Positions 36,659 through 38,657 of a DNA stretch of 38,657 nt are shown here, piece by piece. The stretch is taken from assembly GCA_028715505.1 (NCBI GenBank), contig JAQURS010000002.1:1-38657 (forward strand). The letters run 5' to 3'. Both the position numbers and the translations under genes were made by a program. Each line of letters starts with the position of its first letter. The stretch's first letter is position 1. Under the pieces are notes generated by a model. That model searched no databases. It saw only the letters and a list, made by a program, of their open reading frames with translations, and had not been told where the DNA came from. The stretch comes from Patescibacteria group bacterium. Lineage in GTDB: Bacteria; Patescibacteriota; Patescibacteriia; 2-12-FULL-60-25.

Positions 36659-36687
36659 GGTTTAGCGCAAAAAGGGTGGAAAGTCAA
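36659..36687 (-). promoter_or_regulatory. Promoter of the 36316 cassette
   Basis: Minus strand: TTGACT (36687-36682), 17-bp spacer, TAAACC (36664-36659), within 3 bp of the dnaB stop codon. Confidence 0.75.
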
Positions 36688-36689
36688 TC

Positions 36690-38246
36690 TTAGAACGGCG
36701 TGTTGGGCGGAGGCGTGCTAGTGATCGGCGTGTTGGGATCAAAATCAACCGGCCCTCCTCCGCCAAGGCTTCGGGGGGTAGACGGCAATTGGGCGGGGGA
36801 CATGGGTGGAGCCATGGTGGGGCGCGGAGCGACAGGCGGCAGGGCTGCTCCTGCCATAGCCGGCTGAAGTCCGGAATTGCCTTGGGGTTGTTTGGCTAAG
36901 CTGCGGAAGCTGGCGCGCGTCTCATCAAAGAATAGTTTGACCATGCCAGTCGGGCCGTTGCGGTGCTTGGCGATGTGGATTTCCGCCAAATGGCGTTCTT
37001 CGGGCGAGAGGTCCTCCGTCCGGTAATTTTTATCAGCCGCTTTGCGATAGATGAAAAGCACGATGTCGGCGTCTTGCTCGATGGAACCGGATTCGCGGAG
37101 GTGGGAGAGTTTTGGAATGGCGGGTTTGACGGTTTCCACGGCGCGCGAAAGCTGCGAGAGCGCCAAAACGGGCACGTTAAGTTCGCGGGCGATGGATTTG
37201 AGGCCGCGCGTAATCTCGGCCACTTCCTGCACGCGGTTTTCCGCGCCGTTGCTGCCGCGTGATTCCATAAGTTGTAAGTAGTCGATGATGACGAAGCCAA
37301 GCCCGTGTTCCATTTGCAGGCGGCGCGCTTTGGTCCTGATTTCGACTATGTTGGCGCTGGCTGAATCATCGATGTAGATCGGCGCTTCGGACAAAGTGCC
37401 AATGGCGTGCCCGATGCGCGAAAAATCGTCGTTATCGCCCTTGTCTGACAAACGGCCCGAGTGCATCTTCCAAAGGTCGACGTTGGCTTCGGAACAGATC
37501 AAGCGATCGACAACCTGCTCCTTACTCATTTCCAACGAAAAATAGCCGACTGGCACTTTATATTTGACGGCCGCGTGGCGCATGAAGTCGAGCGAAAGCG
37601 AAGTCTTGCCGCAAGAAGGGCGCGCCGCCAAGATGATTAGGTCGCTTTTTTGCAAACCGTTGAGCATGTTATCCAGATCGGCAAAACCGGTCGCCACGCC
37701 GCGCAGTTTGCCTTTTTCGCGGTGGATTTCATCAATGCGTTCAAACGCCGAATCTAAAATGTTGGTGATGGGCGTGAACGCCGTCTTCATGAATTTTTGC
37801 GAGACGCCAAAAAGTTTTTGCTCGGCGCGGTCGAGCACCGTTTCCACGTCTTCGGATTGCTCAAAGCCCAGGGCCGTAATGTCCTGCGCGGCGTGGATCA
37901 ACCGGCGGAGCGTGGCTTTTTTTTGCACGATGTGGGCGTAGTGCTGCACGTGGCTGGCCGTGGGCACGGAATTGGCCAATTGGATCAGGTAGGCGCGTCC
38001 GCCAATAATTTCGACCAAATTTTTTTCGTCCAACCGGTTGGTTATGGAAAGGATGTCGATCGGTTCGTGACGGCGGAAAAGGTCGGACATGGCCTCGAAA
38101 ATCTCGCGGTGTTTGTCCGCGTAAAAATCTTCGGCCGTGATGATGTCGCCGATCTTGATGATGGCTTCCTTGTCGATCAAAAGGGAACCCAAAAGAGACA
38201 TTTCCGCGTCCAGATTTTGGGGCACGAGTTTGCTATCATCGGACAT
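36690..38246 (-). CDS. dnaB: Replicative DNA helicase DnaB
   Basis: Hexameric 5'-3' helicase of the replication fork. The 518-residue protein has the N-terminal DnaB domain ('PQNLDAEMSLLGSLLIDKEAI', 'FYADKHREIFEAMSDLF'), the linker, and the RecA-type ATPase: Walker A 'AARPSCGKTSLSL', 'GYFSLEMSKEQVVDRLI', Walker B region 'GLGFVIIDYLQLM', and 'ALSQLSRAVE', 'PKLSHLRESGSIEQDADIVLFIYR', 'IAKHRNGPTG'. The last 70 or so residues are a Pro/Gly-rich tail ('PMSPAQLPSTPRSLGGGGPVD') beyond the helicase domain, which resembles the unstructured tail of single-strand binding proteins more than DnaB. The family is usually about 450 residues. The ATG at 38246 starts at the normal N-terminus. Confidence 0.97.
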   Translation of the reverse strand: MSDDSKLVPQNLDAEMSLLGSLLIDKEAIIKIGDIITAEDFYADKHREIFEAMSDLFRRHEPIDILSITNRLDEKNLVEIIGGRAYLIQLANSVPTASHVQHYAHIVQKKATLRRLIHAAQDITALGFEQSEDVETVLDRAEQKLFGVSQKFMKTAFTPITNILDSAFERIDEIHREKGKLRGVATGFADLDNMLNGLQKSDLIILAARPSCGKTSLSLDFMRHAAVKYKVPVGYFSLEMSKEQVVDRLICSEANVDLWKMHSGRLSDKGDNDDFSRIGHAIGTLSEAPIYIDDSASANIVEIRTKARRLQMEHGLGFVIIDYLQLMESRGSNGAENRVQEVAEITRGLKSIARELNVPVLALSQLSRAVETVKPAIPKLSHLRESGSIEQDADIVLFIYRKAADKNYRTEDLSPEERHLAEIHIAKHRNGPTGMVKLFFDETRASFRSLAKQPQGNSGLQPAMAGAALPPVAPRPTMAPPMSPAQLPSTPRSLGGGGPVDFDPNTPITSTPPPNTPF

Positions 38247-38305
38247 ATGCCCCCAAACTTACTCGGCTATTCGTGGGCGTGGAAGGTGATAAGGTCGGGG
38301 AGGGA

Positions 38306-38314
38306 TGTGGATAA
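38306..38314 (-). other. Perfect DnaA box in the dnaB-permease intergenic region
   Basis: TGTGGATAA, complement of the consensus TTATCCACA, between the divergent dnaB and permease genes. A DnaA box before dnaB may link helicase supply to initiation; a lone box can also be chance. Confidence 0.4.
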
Positions 38315-38324
38315 GTTTCTCGTG

Positions 38325-38333
38325 TGATATAAT
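38325..38333 (+). promoter_or_regulatory. Extended -10 promoter of the permease, leaderless
   Basis: TGA immediately before TATAAT (38328-38333), 7 nt before the ATG at 38341. Confidence 0.75.
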
Positions 38334-38340
38334 GTGGCAA

Positions 38341-38657
38341 ATGAAACGGCATTCGAAAGTATCGGACGTAACTTTAAATCTTATTGGGACTGTCATCGGG
38401 GCGGGCGTTTTCGGTTTGCCTCCGGTCATGGCCAAGACGGGCGTCCTGGGCGGGACGCTTTTGTTTTTCGGCATCTTGCTCGTCGGTTTGCTGTTGCATC
38501 TGCTTTACGCCCAAGTCGTGCTGGCGGACCGGGCTAAGCGTCGATTGGCGGGTTACGCGGATCGATGGGTCGGTACGTGGGCCAAGTGGTTCGCGTTCGT
38601 TGTCTTTTTTTTCAAATGCGCCGGCGCCATCCTGGCCTATATCATTTTGGGCGGCGA
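38341..38657 (+). CDS. Amino acid permease, N-terminal part (cut by window end)
   Basis: The first 105 residues of a polytopic membrane protein; the frame is open to the end. 'MKRHSKVSDVTLNLIGTVIGAGVFGLPPVMAKTGVLGGTLLF' contains the 'G..IGAGvfgLP' unwound helix-1 motif of amino acid transporters (APC superfamily; HAAAP tryptophan/tyrosine type is the nearest in wording). Helices follow at about 37-62 and 82-105. The ATG is 7 nt after a consensus extended -10, so the mRNA should be leaderless. Substrate cannot be told from this part. Confidence 0.85.
   Translation, partial: MKRHSKVSDVTLNLIGTVIGAGVFGLPPVMAKTGVLGGTLLFFGILLVGLLLHLLYAQVVLADRAKRRLAGYADRWVGTWAKWFAFVVFFFKCAGAILAYIILGG

Overview
The window looks like a chromosome segment of a Candidate Phyla Radiation (Patescibacteria) bacterium. 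The gene set is compact and conserved: ligA, gatCA, lgt, uvrA, uvrC, mraZ-rsmH, rplU, recR, ybaB and dnaB, plus type IV pilus-like proteins at the left edge. Core genes are tightly packed, UvrA and UvrC are shortened, and many core genes have a -10 box so close to the start codon that their mRNAs should be nearly leaderless. TGA is an ordinary stop here, which argues against the TGA-recoding CPR lineages. The phylum cannot be settled from this sequence alone.

Layout: 1-1119 two pilus-type membrane proteins. 1120-3250 an AT-rich accessory block (ImmA/IrrE-like protease, small membrane protein, unknown minus-strand protein). 3253-5325 ligA. 5330-7106 a second AT-rich accessory block (nucleotidyltransferase, variant metallo-beta-lactamase-fold protein) with interspersed repeats. 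7160-13416 ABC exporter, gatC-gatA, a membrane protein with an HEPN-like motif, lgt, and two membrane-anchored DsbA-like thioredoxins. 13460-17060 an accessory island: three one-gene units, a 184-bp direct repeat and an intact tRNA-Ser(GGA). 17178-23539 zinc ribbon protein, uvrA, uvrC and an Nramp-related transporter, with small minus-strand cassettes between. 23564-25764 three tandem paralogous cysteine-rich membrane-anchored proteins. 25944-27740 mraZ-rsmH-ftsL-like with a four-repeat MraZ operator. 27817-33575 an unknown soluble protein, a membrane protein, a membrane-tethered Clp-type AAA+ protein, a MraY/WecA-type transferase and a DUF192 protein. 33633-38246 a DUF5701-like cassette, rplU, recR, ybaB, two small membrane-protein cassettes and dnaB. 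38341-end a truncated amino acid permease.

The most striking feature is a two-class architecture. Core genes sit in overlapping operons, mostly lack a Shine-Dalgarno (SD) sequence, and often have a -10 hexamer 6-10 nt before the ATG. Scattered among them are eleven single-gene cassettes. Each has a strong SD and an intrinsic terminator or hairpin of its own; ten also have a recognisable TTGACA/TTGACT promoter and a 5' leader. Nearly all encode unknown proteins, mostly membrane or secreted. Three of them form a new-looking family with a conserved 12-cysteine pattern, and two DsbA-like proteins encoded in the same window could oxidise them. A further cassette is bounded by near-identical repeats ending in the 3' part of tRNA-Ser. 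Palindromic repeats also occur, one inserted in frame in the Clp-like gene.
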